Shown here one piece after another: positions 1-6,285 of a DNA stretch of 10,623 nt (position 1 is the first letter of the stretch; each line of letters starts with the position of its first letter). The stretch spans positions 1 through 10,623 of the forward strand of contig JAABSS010000437.1 in assembly GCA_011390235.1 (NCBI GenBank), read 5' to 3'. The DNA is from Desulfotignum sp. (lineage in GTDB: Bacteria > Desulfobacterota > Desulfobacteria > Desulfobacterales > Desulfobacteraceae). The notes under the pieces were generated by a model, which did not search any database, was not told the origin of the DNA, and was given only the letters and a program-made list of their open reading frames with translations. The position numbers were made by a program, and so were the translations under genes.

Positions 1-1
1 G

Positions 2-850
2 GGGTATTATGCCAGAGCCAGAAACCTGCACAAGGCGGCCCGGCAGGTGGTACAGCAAATGGGCGGCCGCATCCCGGAGCGGTTTTCCGATTTCAAAGCC
101 CTGCCCGGGGTGGGGGATTATATTGCATCAGCCGTGATGAGCATGGCATTCAACCAGGTCCATGCGGTGGTGGATGCCAATGTAAAACGGGTGCTGGCAC
201 GGCTGTTATGCCTGGATATCCCGGTGAACCAGTCAGCTGCCCACTACCGGTTCAAGGCCATTGCAGACACCCTTGTGGACCGGACAGATCCGGGCGGTTT
301 CAACCAGGCCCTCATGGAGCTGGGGGCTCTGGTCTGTACACCGGCGGTTCCTGACTGCGGCAGCTGCCCCCTGGCACACCACTGCCTGGCCCTGGCCGGC
401 AGACGGGTTTCCCTCTATCCGCTGCGGCTGAAACCAAAAAAAATTCCCTGCCACCGCATCAGCACCGGCATTGTCATCAAAGAGGGCAACGTCCTGGTAA
501 CCCGAAGAAAACTGGACGGTCTGCTGGGGGGATTATGGGAATTTCCCGGGGGCAAACAAAAGAAAAATGAAAGCGCAGAACATGCCTGCATCAGGGAAAT
601 CAAAGAAGAAACCGGCCTGGATGTCAGGATTGTTTCGTTTCTGACCCATGTCAGGCATGCCTATACCCATTTTAAGATTGAAATGGATGTATTTTACTGT
701 GATTATATATCAGGAGATGTGGTATTGGACGGCCCCATTGACCACCAGTGGATTGCCCCTGAAAATATCCACAGGCTTGCATTTCCAACGGCCAACCACA
801 AATTCATCCCCTTGATTGACCTGTCTGTGATATACGGGAATCTACCATGA
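2..850 (+). CDS. mutY: A/G-specific adenine DNA glycosylase MutY with intact C-terminal Nudix domain (5' end cut by window)
   Basis: This base-excision repair enzyme removes adenine mispaired with 8-oxoguanine or guanine. The reading frame is open from base 2 (G-Y-Y-A-R-A-R-N-L), so the start and the N-terminal catalytic Glu region lie outside the window. Visible in order are a helix-hairpin-helix (LPGVGDYIASAV, about 101-136), the catalytic Asp in VDANVKRVLAR (Asp codon 173-175), and a [4Fe-4S] motif C-x6-C-x2-C-x5-C (335-385). The C-terminal MutT-like domain has a YTH motif at about 662-670, matching the MutY F-S-H 8-oxoG-recognition loop. Unlike E. coli MutY, it keeps a full Nudix box G-x5-E-x7-R-E-x2-E-E-x-G-L (551-619). 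The stop overlaps the next start as ATGA, which suggests translational coupling to the transporter gene. The family assignment is firm; hydrolase activity of the Nudix half is inference. Confidence 0.95.
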   Translation, partial: GYYARARNLHKAARQVVQQMGGRIPERFSDFKALPGVGDYIASAVMSMAFNQVHAVVDANVKRVLARLLCLDIPVNQSAAHYRFKAIADTLVDRTDPGGFNQALMELGALVCTPAVPDCGSCPLAHHCLALAGRRVSLYPLRLKPKKIPCHRISTGIVIKEGNVLVTRRKLDGLLGGLWEFPGGKQKKNESAEHACIREIKEETGLDVRIVSFLTHVRHAYTHFKIEMDVFYCDYISGDVVLDGPIDHQWIAPENIHRLAFPTANHKFIPLIDLSVIYGNLP

Positions 851-1728
851 CCACATTAAACCAGACCAGAAAAAATATTGAAAAAATCACCTGGATCGGC
901 CTTTGGACCAATGTGGTCCTGGCCCTGATCAAGCTTACCATGGGCATTGCAGGCAGCAGCCAGGCAGTGGTGGCAGATGCCCTGCACAGTTTTTCCGATA
1001 CCGGATCAGATCTGGTGATCCTGTTCGGTGTCCGGTACTGGACAGCCCCGCCTGATGCATGCCATCCTTTCGGCCACCAGAAAATCGAATCCTTTGTTAC
1101 CATTTCCATCAGCCTGATCCTGCTTGGTGTGGCAGCCGGTATCGGGTATAACGCCATCATTTCCCTGATGCATCCTGTGGAAACAAAACTGCATCCAATG
1201 GTGATCTTCGCCCCTGTCCTGTCTGTTATTGTCAAAGAGATTCTTTTCAGGATCACATATACAGCCGGGGTAAAAAACCGGGCATCTTCCCTTAAAGCCA
1301 ATGCCTGGCACCACCGGACAGATGCATTGTCATCCATTCCGGTACTGGTGGCAGTGACTGCCTGCCTCATCAATCCGAAACTGGGGTTTTTGGACCCGGT
1401 AGGGGCCATCGTGGTATCGATTTTCATCATCAAGACTGGGCTTGGTATTCTGGGATGCAGCATAGCGGAACTGGTGGATGCAGGTATGTCCCAGCAGGAG
1501 ATGTTACGTATCCAGACCCTTATCAAAAATATCCCCCATGTCAGAGGGGTGCACAGGCTCAGGTCCAGAAAAACAGGCGGCGCTTTTTATGTTGATCTGC
1601 ACCTGGAGGTGGATGGCCGGATCACTGTGCAGCAGGGCCATGACATCTCCGAGGCAGTAAAAGAAACCCTGATAAAAACCAAACACAATATCATCGAGGT
1701 GATGGTTCACCTGGAACCGGTACAGTAA
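847..1728 (+). CDS. Cation diffusion facilitator (CDF) family metal efflux transporter
   Basis: This is a 293-residue inner-membrane, proton-driven divalent-metal exporter of the FieF/ZitB/ZnT type. TM1 is about residues 14-35. TM2 carries H47-S-F-S-D51, followed by the conserved HPFGHQKIE loop, and TM5 carries H-x3-D in WHHRTDALSS. The H-x3-D pair in TM2 (instead of D-x3-D) with H-x3-D in TM5 resembles the HDHD site usually linked to zinc. The soluble C-terminal domain (about 205-293) has the usual alpha-beta pattern, ending in DLHLEVDG and VMVHLEPV. Length is normal for the family. Its ATG overlaps the mutY stop by four bases and has no strong Shine-Dalgarno sequence of its own, so it is probably translated by coupling. 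The metal cannot be fixed from sequence; Zn is favoured over Fe, Co or Cd only by the HDHD pattern. Confidence 0.93.
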   Translation: MTTLNQTRKNIEKITWIGLWTNVVLALIKLTMGIAGSSQAVVADALHSFSDTGSDLVILFGVRYWTAPPDACHPFGHQKIESFVTISISLILLGVAAGIGYNAIISLMHPVETKLHPMVIFAPVLSVIVKEILFRITYTAGVKNRASSLKANAWHHRTDALSSIPVLVAVTACLINPKLGFLDPVGAIVVSIFIIKTGLGILGCSIAELVDAGMSQQEMLRIQTLIKNIPHVRGVHRLRSRKTGGAFYVDLHLEVDGRITVQQGHDISEAVKETLIKTKHNIIEVMVHLEPVQ

Positions 1729-1734
1729 AATCCT

Positions 1735-1763
1735 GGAATAAAACAGGGTCCATACCTGTCATA
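1735..1763 (+). promoter_or_regulatory. Possible ECF-type promoter in front of the sigma gene
   Basis: GGAATA at 1735-1740 and GTCATA at 1758-1763 are separated by 17 bases. This resembles the GGAA(C/T)...GTC pattern used by many ECF sigma factors, which often transcribe their own genes. The match is short and the family's own promoter is unknown, so this is only a candidate. Confidence 0.25.
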
Positions 1764-1792
1764 TGGTAAAAAGCAATTGCTTTGATTCATAT
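1761..1792. repeat. 32-bp interrupted palindrome around a perfect 14-bp core
   Basis: AAAGCAATTGCTTT (1770-1783) is a perfect 14-bp palindrome. ATATG (1761-1765) and CATAT (1788-1792) are placed symmetrically around the same centre (1776.5), with four unmatched bases between each arm and the core. It lies between the transporter stop and the sigma gene and could be an operator for a dimeric regulator. With no loop and no T-run it is a poor terminator. Confidence 0.6.
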
Positions 1793-1831
1793 CCTGATTA
1801 TCTTAAATTCAGGAGGCTAATCAGGATATGA
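1787..1831 (+). promoter_or_regulatory. 14-bp inverted repeat with the Shine-Dalgarno sequence in its loop, 5' of the ECF sigma gene
   Basis: The arms 1787-1800 (TCATATCCTGATTA) and 1818-1831 are perfect reverse complements, with a 17-base loop at 1801-1817. AGGAGG, the only strong ribosome-binding sequence here, is at 1811-1816 inside the loop. It is 19 bases from the sigma ATG (1836), which is too far for direct use. It is 11 bases from an ATG at 1828, which opens the three-codon ORF M-I-I whose TGA overlaps the sigma ATG as ATGA (1836-1839). Arm centres are about 30 bp apart, near three helical turns, so a DNA operator read by a regulator is an alternative to an RNA hairpin. Confidence 0.6.
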
Positions 1832-1835
1832 TAAT

Positions 1836-2408
1836 ATGATATTGAAAACAAATAATAAGCAGTTTAAAAAGCTGACATATCCCCATATGAAGCTTTTATA
1901 CAATGTGGCCCTTAAATACACCGGCAATGTATTTGATGCGGAAGATATTGTGCAGGAAACATTTATGATGGCTTTTCACAAATTTTCCCAGCTCAAGGAT
2001 CCGGCGAAATGCAAGTCCTGGCTGTTGAGAATTCTGCGCAATAATTTTTTAAAAACCTGCCAGAAAGACAATGCCAGGCAGCAGCTCCAGAAAAGCGACT
2101 ACATTGCATTCCTCAAATCTGAAACACAAAAAAAGGGAGCAGACATACTGCTGGAACAGGCAGTTGATACCAGAATAGTCAATGATGCCATTGACCAGCT
2201 GCCCATACAATACAAAGAAATTTTGATCTTGTATTATATGGATGATATGCTGTACAAAGACATTGCCAAAACGCTTGATATTCCCATTGGAACGGTGATG
2301 TCCAGATTGAACAGGGCAAAAGAGGCATTAAAGGTAAAGTTGTTGAAAAAATTAAAAGACAGCAGAAAAAACAGCCTCCACATAAACAATAAACCGGAAC
2401 ATATCTGA
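1836..2408 (+). CDS. ECF-family RNA polymerase sigma factor
   Basis: This is a 190-residue alternative sigma factor of the RpoE/SigW type. Region 2 (about 14-80) contains DAEDIVQETFMMAFHKF and the -10-binding helix stretch SWLLRILRNNFLK. Region 4 (about 115-170) contains LPIQYKEILILYYMDDMLYKDIA and the helix-turn-helix end IPIGTVMSRLNRAKEAL. The two are joined by a 30-residue linker, and no region 1 or 3 is present. The ATG at 1836 is the only good in-frame start because a TAA lies in frame at 1818-1820. The gene for a zinc-type anti-sigma factor begins three bases after its stop, the classic arrangement in which the sigma is held inactive until a signal arrives. The DNA is visibly more AT-rich and lysine-rich than its neighbours, which may mean separate ancestry. 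Target genes are not evident in the window. Confidence 0.93.
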   Translation: MILKTNNKQFKKLTYPHMKLLYNVALKYTGNVFDAEDIVQETFMMAFHKFSQLKDPAKCKSWLLRILRNNFLKTCQKDNARQQLQKSDYIAFLKSETQKKGADILLEQAVDTRIVNDAIDQLPIQYKEILILYYMDDMLYKDIAKTLDIPIGTVMSRLNRAKEALKVKLLKKLKDSRKNSLHINNKPEHI

Positions 2409-2411
2409 CCC

Positions 2412-2732
2412 ATGAACTGTAATGACTTTTTTATCTGGCTGCAGAACCGGTCTGCACACAAGCAGACCGAGGATCCCGGCATACTGGGCCATATCCAGGA
2501 ATGTGAAGACTGCAGGCAATTATATGACATGGACACCTGCCTTGAAGCCTGCATCCAGCAGTCATTTGCCCTGCAGAAACTGCCGGCAGGTCTTGCCAAA
2601 AAAATCAACCAGCACATTGATGCAGCTTTTTTTTCAAAAACAGACCCTTTTCCCCGGACAACGTCTGTGGAACCCCCTGCAGCAGCCCCGCCTGTAAACG
2701 AACAATCCCGAAACAGGTCAGACAAAAAATAA
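2412..2732 (+). CDS. Small soluble zinc-type anti-sigma factor (ZAS / zf-HC2-like)
   Basis: This is a 106-residue protein encoded three bases after the ECF sigma gene, the expected place for its partner. It has the anti-sigma zinc signature H27-x3-C31-x2-C34 and a Cys near the N-terminus (C3), giving a C...H-x3-C-x2-C layout like RsrA and ChrR-type factors, whose N-terminal helices wrap the sigma. Two more cysteines, C43 and C47, follow. There is no transmembrane segment; the C-terminal third (about 75-106) is rich in Pro, Ser and charged residues and probably disordered. The factor should therefore sense a cytoplasmic signal, plausibly thiol oxidation or zinc, rather than envelope stress. 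Function is inferred from motif and position. No good Shine-Dalgarno sequence is seen, so translation is probably coupled to the sigma gene. Confidence 0.82.
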   Translation: MNCNDFFIWLQNRSAHKQTEDPGILGHIQECEDCRQLYDMDTCLEACIQQSFALQKLPAGLAKKINQHIDAAFFSKTDPFPRTTSVEPPAAAPPVNEQSRNRSDKK

Positions 2733-2772
2733 CCTGCCACCACCTCTGCCCGCCGGAAGCATGCTTTTGGTA

Positions 2773-2802
2773 TTGAAATTTACTGCCACAATGTGATATA
2801 AA
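2773..2802 (+). promoter_or_regulatory. Sigma-70-like promoter for the MOSC gene
   Basis: TTGAAA (2773-2778) and TATAAA (2797-2802) are separated by 18 bases, a near-consensus vegetative promoter. Transcription would start near 2809, upstream of the GTG start at 2841 but downstream of an in-frame TTG at 2805. It separates the MOSC gene from the sigma/anti-sigma unit. Confidence 0.6.
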
Positions 2803-2840
2803 TCTTGCCTGTATTGATAAACACAAAAAAAGGAAGCGCC

Positions 2841-3272
2841 GTGAAAATAGTTTCCATTGCTGTAAGCAAAAAAAAAGGCACCACCAAGCAGTGCATTGAC
2901 CAGGCCGAACTGTTGGAAAACCATGGCATCAAAGGGGATGCCCATGCCGGAGACTGGCACCGGCAGCTCAGTTTTCTGGCAGCAGAAAGCATTGATGCGG
3001 TCAATACCGAAGCGTTTGTCCTGCATTTCGGAGATTTTGCTGAAAACATCGCCACCACCGGCATTGACTGGAAAACCCAGAAAATCGGGCAGCAGGTGCG
3101 GCTGGGGGACACAGCCCTTGTGGAAATCACCCAGATCGGCAAAGAATGCCACAAAAAATGCGCCATTTTTTACCGCACCGGAGACTGTATAATGCCCAAA
3201 GAAGGGGTGTTTGCAAAAATTCTTACCGGCGGCACCATCCGGGTGGGTGATGCAGTAACCCTTTTGAAATAA
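2841..3272 (+). CDS. MOSC domain protein (predicted sulfur carrier / molybdenum-cofactor related)
   Basis: This is a 143-residue single-domain MOSC protein. The fold is shared with the C-terminus of Moco sulfurases and is thought to bind or carry activated sulfur through a conserved cysteine. Diagnostic stretches are HGIKGDAHAGDWHRQLSFLA (28-47), FAENI (66-70), IGKECHKKCAIF (99-110, with Cys at 103 and 107), GDCIMPKEGVFAKIL (114-128) and GG-x2-R-x-GD (130-137). GTG at 2841 is chosen because AGGAAG lies just upstream (2831-2836), the protein then begins MKIVSIAVS like its relatives, and the likely transcript starts after the alternative TTG at 2805. In anaerobes such proteins often sit near moa/mog genes, none of which is visible here. 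The gene lies 97 bases upstream of the YcaO gene in the same direction. Confidence 0.9.
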   Translation: MKIVSIAVSKKKGTTKQCIDQAELLENHGIKGDAHAGDWHRQLSFLAAESIDAVNTEAFVLHFGDFAENIATTGIDWKTQKIGQQVRLGDTALVEITQIGKECHKKCAIFYRTGDCIMPKEGVFAKILTGGTIRVGDAVTLLK

Positions 3273-3369
3273 CAGATGCCAGGACCATTAAAGCCTATTT
3301 TCAGATGCTTTTCCAGTACCTGCAGCATATCTGTACAACATTTACTCCCTGGATACGAAAGAGATTTTC

Positions 3370-5097
3370 ATGACATATACCATCGAACTTACGGATGCGG
3401 TAAAAGGCTACACCTATGACCAGGATAAAATCATGCCCCCGGAAAAGACCGTGGCCCGGTTCAAAGAAAAAGCTGCCAGCACCCGGCTGGATATTCTGAG
3501 CCGGACCCGCCGCATTGACAACGGCCGCCTGGACATACCGGTTTTTTTCAGCGAGTGCGGTACAGATGCCAGGCAGGTTATCGGCACCAACAAGCAGATG
3601 GGAAAAGGCGGTACTCCGGACCAGTCAGAAGCCAGTGCTGTTATGGAGCTGGCGGAACGCTTCAGCTTTTTTTCCTTTGTGAACAAAAAAAGCAATTTCC
3701 TTTCTGCCCGGGCAGAGGACCTCGGGGAAAACATCCTGCCCTTTGACCAGATCATCCGTTCTGTGCATGACAATACAGCTGATGCCCACAGGGTCAAACC
3801 CATATTTGACAGCCTGAACCTGCAATGGACCACAGGGTATAACCTGACCCTGGGCCAAGAAGTGCTGATTCCCTTTACCTGGTTTTACATGATCAATGAA
3901 TTCAACGGGCCCTGTGCAGGCAACTGCAATGAAGAAGCCTTGAGCCAGGGTATCTGCGAACTGGTGGAGCGGCACACATCTTCTCTGGTAAGCCAGGGAA
4001 AACTGGATATCCCGGGTATCCGTCTGAACACCTTCACCGATCCTCTGGTGCAAGAGATGCTGGCAAAATACAGAAACTGCGGCATTCAGGTGCATGCAAC
4101 AGATCTTTCCCTGGACACGGGTATTCCCACCATTGCTGTTCTGGCCTGGGATCCGGCCACGTTTCCGGAAAAAAGCGAGATCGTTTGGACCGCAGGCACT
4201 TCGCCTGATCCCCAGAAAGCCATGGGACGTGCCCTGACCGAGGTGGCCCAGCTGGCTGGTGATTTCAATTCCGGATCCAATTATGTGGCCTCGGGCCTGC
4301 CCAAATTCACCAACATCGCAGATGCCGCCTTTATCACCCATCCAGAGACCATGAAGGATATGTCTGATCTACCGGACCTGTCAGATCCCAATATCCGGGT
4401 TGAGGTGGAAAATCTCATTGCCACACTGGGCAAAAAAGATTACCAGATTCTGGCCATTGACACCCGGCACCAGGATCTGGATATCCCGGCCTTTTACACC
4501 ATCATGCCGGGGGCCCATTTCAGGGAGCGGGCCGCATCTGCCAGCGTGGGCATGTTTTCAGCCAGGCTCATCACCGAAACCCTGAATCCTGTCCAGGCCC
4601 TGGACAAACTGGCTGCCCTGGAAAAAGCCCTGCCGGATCAATATTACACCAGTTTTTACAAAGGACTGGTATACAATGTGCTGGGCGACCTTCACACCGC
4701 GCTGCAGGAATTTGAAACCGCCCTGGAAAGAGAACCGGTCCCAATGAACCTGCCGGACATCTGTTCCCATATGGGGGCCTGTCTCAAGGATCTGGGCCTG
4801 TATGAAAGAGCGATCATCATCTGCGAAAAAGGACTGTCCGTGGACTCCCAGCGGCCGGACCTGCTCAACACCATTGGGGTCTGTCATTTTATGCAAAAAA
4901 ACCACCACAAAGCCATCGCCTGTTTTGAAAACGCCCTGGAAGTGGACCCGTCCCAGGCCATCAACTATGCCAATATCGGTTCCAATTACCGGGAACTGGG
5001 GGAAACTGCACTGGCGATAAAATACTATGAAATGGCGCTGGAAATTGATCCCACCATTGCATTTGCCAGAGATAACATAAAAAAACTCACAGAATGA
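3370..5097 (+). CDS. YcaO-family ATP-dependent amide-activating protein with C-terminal TPR repeats
   Basis: This 575-residue protein has two parts. Residues about 30-405 form a YcaO domain, an enzyme fold that uses ATP to activate backbone amides, giving azolines, amidines or thioamides; E. coli YcaO is instead linked to RimO-dependent methylthiolation of ribosomal protein S12. The three nucleotide-site motifs are present: S89-x3-E93-x2-E96-R97, E189-A-L-x7-E197-x2-E200-R201, and R287-A-L-T-E291-x2-Q294. The domain ends in DIPAFYTIMPGAHF. Residues about 427-563 hold four TPR units, including KGLVYNVLGDLHTALQEF and NIGSNYRELGETALAIKYYE, a likely protein-docking surface. The proline-rich end typical of azole-forming YcaOs is not seen. 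No precursor-peptide, dehydrogenase or TfuA gene is visible. The gene follows MOSC, so sulfur transfer is an attractive but unproven theme. The ATG at 3370 suits the family N-terminus; its ribosome-binding site is weak. Confidence 0.9.
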   Translation: MTYTIELTDAVKGYTYDQDKIMPPEKTVARFKEKAASTRLDILSRTRRIDNGRLDIPVFFSECGTDARQVIGTNKQMGKGGTPDQSEASAVMELAERFSFFSFVNKKSNFLSARAEDLGENILPFDQIIRSVHDNTADAHRVKPIFDSLNLQWTTGYNLTLGQEVLIPFTWFYMINEFNGPCAGNCNEEALSQGICELVERHTSSLVSQGKLDIPGIRLNTFTDPLVQEMLAKYRNCGIQVHATDLSLDTGIPTIAVLAWDPATFPEKSEIVWTAGTSPDPQKAMGRALTEVAQLAGDFNSGSNYVASGLPKFTNIADAAFITHPETMKDMSDLPDLSDPNIRVEVENLIATLGKKDYQILAIDTRHQDLDIPAFYTIMPGAHFRERAASASVGMFSARLITETLNPVQALDKLAALEKALPDQYYTSFYKGLVYNVLGDLHTALQEFETALEREPVPMNLPDICSHMGACLKDLGLYERAIIICEKGLSVDSQRPDLLNTIGVCHFMQKNHHKAIACFENALEVDPSQAINYANIGSNYRELGETALAIKYYEMALEIDPTIAFARDNIKKLTE

Positions 5098-5160
5098 TAC
5101 GCCCCGCCGGAAAACCGGATCACGGACAGCCCGGCCGGTGGTATTTGCCGGTCTGCCGGA

Positions 5161-6192
5161 TTATATTATATCCGCCTGGGTCACAATCTGGTTTCTGCCA
5201 TTGCGCTTGGCCTTATAAAGGGCATCATCCGCTCTTTTGAAAAAAGTTTCTTGTGGTTCATTCAGGACATACCTGGCAATGCCTATGGAAACAGTCACTG
5301 CACCGATACGTTTTCCAGATTCCCTGACTTTCCATTCCTTGGAGGACAGGGCATCTTGAATTTTTTTTGCCACTGTACAGGCACCACTGATACCGGTTTC
5401 CGGCAGCACAACCAGAAATTCTTCTCCCCCGAACCTGGCAGCAACATCATTTTTTCTCAAATGGTGGGCCAGTATTTTTGAAATCCCCTTAAGCAGGCTG
5501 TCTCCCACCAAGTGGCCATAGGTATCATTTACCTTTTTGAAATGATCAATATCCAGGAGAATTATAGAGAAAGGTTCCTGGTTCTGCCTGGCCCTGATGC
5601 GCTCCAGTTCAAAAACCCTTTCAAGCCCCCTTCGGTTGACCAGACCGGTCAGGGCATCTGTCTGAGCTTCTTTCTGGGATTTTTCCAGTTCCAGGGACAA
5701 TTGTTTCAAATCCTGGGATGATACCGTCATCCGGCTCTGGAGCCTGGAGCCGGATGAGATCAAGCCCCTGGTTTCCTCCAGCATCTGATCCACAATTTCC
5801 CTGATTCCCTCAAAATCATGCACTGTATTTATTTTTTCCGCCAAATCTCCCAGATTTTTACCATGGCCTGCCAGGTCCCCTTCTGTTTCCAGAATATGAT
5901 GGGTAATATCCCTGAGCATGAGATTGATCTTGATGAGCAGACGGCTGATGATGATTCGGTCACCATCAGTGACATATTTTTTATAAAAATTTTTAATGCA
6001 TTCCCCATCCAGGGGCTGATCAGATTTTATGGACAAGTCTACGGCTTTTTTTAATTTCAGGTTTCTGCCGGACACATATTCATACCAGACCGTGTAGTTG
6101 ACCGGATTGGCCGGCAGATCATACTTGACCAGATAATTTAAAGCCAGGCGCAGGTACTCGCCTGATCTGTTTTTGTCTTCTGGATAGGTCAT
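5161..6192 (-). CDS. GGDEF diguanylate cyclase, cytoplasmic
   Basis: This 343-residue enzyme is predicted to make the second messenger cyclic di-GMP from two GTP. The C-terminal GGDEF domain (about 175-338) has DALTGLVNRRGLE (179-191), the Mg/GTP-binding LLDIDHFKKVNDTYGH (212-227), the active-site GGEEF at 255-259 and a feedback I-site R246-x2-D249 five residues upstream, so an active, product-inhibited cyclase is expected. The N-terminal 170 residues contain no transmembrane segment, PAS or receiver domain that I recognise. They include a conserved-looking helical stretch (PANPVNYTVWYEYVSG, 27-42) and a predicted coiled coil before the GGDEF domain (about 160-178), which probably serves dimerisation and sensing. 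It converges with the YcaO gene with a 63-base gap. The 93-base gap to the upstream rlmN gene holds a candidate promoter. Confidence 0.93.
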   Translation of the reverse strand: MTYPEDKNRSGEYLRLALNYLVKYDLPANPVNYTVWYEYVSGRNLKLKKAVDLSIKSDQPLDGECIKNFYKKYVTDGDRIIISRLLIKINLMLRDITHHILETEGDLAGHGKNLGDLAEKINTVHDFEGIREIVDQMLEETRGLISSGSRLQSRMTVSSQDLKQLSLELEKSQKEAQTDALTGLVNRRGLERVFELERIRARQNQEPFSIILLDIDHFKKVNDTYGHLVGDSLLKGISKILAHHLRKNDVAARFGGEEFLVVLPETGISGACTVAKKIQDALSSKEWKVRESGKRIGAVTVSIGIARYVLNEPQETFFKRADDALYKAKRNGRNQIVTQADII

Positions 6193-6228
6193 GTGTGCCC
6201 TGCATCTTAAAAATTTGGTGTGCCCCGT

Positions 6229-6258
6229 AGACTATCTCTATTCTCAGCACCCTGTCAA
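6229..6258 (-). promoter_or_regulatory. Candidate promoter for the diguanylate cyclase gene
   Basis: On the minus strand a perfect TTGACA (6258-6253) is followed, 18 bases later, by TAGTCT (6234-6229), a weak -10 match. The predicted start of transcription near 6222 leaves about 30 bases of leader before the ATG at 6192. Confidence 0.35.
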
Positions 6259-6285
6259 GATGGACACCCAAATAGAGCAAAAAAA

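Noticed and set aside
804..1526. Minus-strand open frame of 240 codons opposite the transporter
   Set aside because: Antisense to the cation diffusion facilitator gene; composition is that of a shadow frame.
2805..2840. Alternative upstream TTG start for the MOSC gene, giving 12 more residues
   Set aside because: It lies before the predicted transcription start of a good promoter, has no ribosome-binding site, and the extra residues do not look like the family N-terminus; GTG at 2841 has AGGAAG.
5098..5160. Bidirectional terminator between the convergent YcaO and GGDEF genes
   Set aside because: Many CCGG units and a 4-bp CCGG-AAAA-CCGG hairpin are present, but there is no stable long stem and no T-run on either side.
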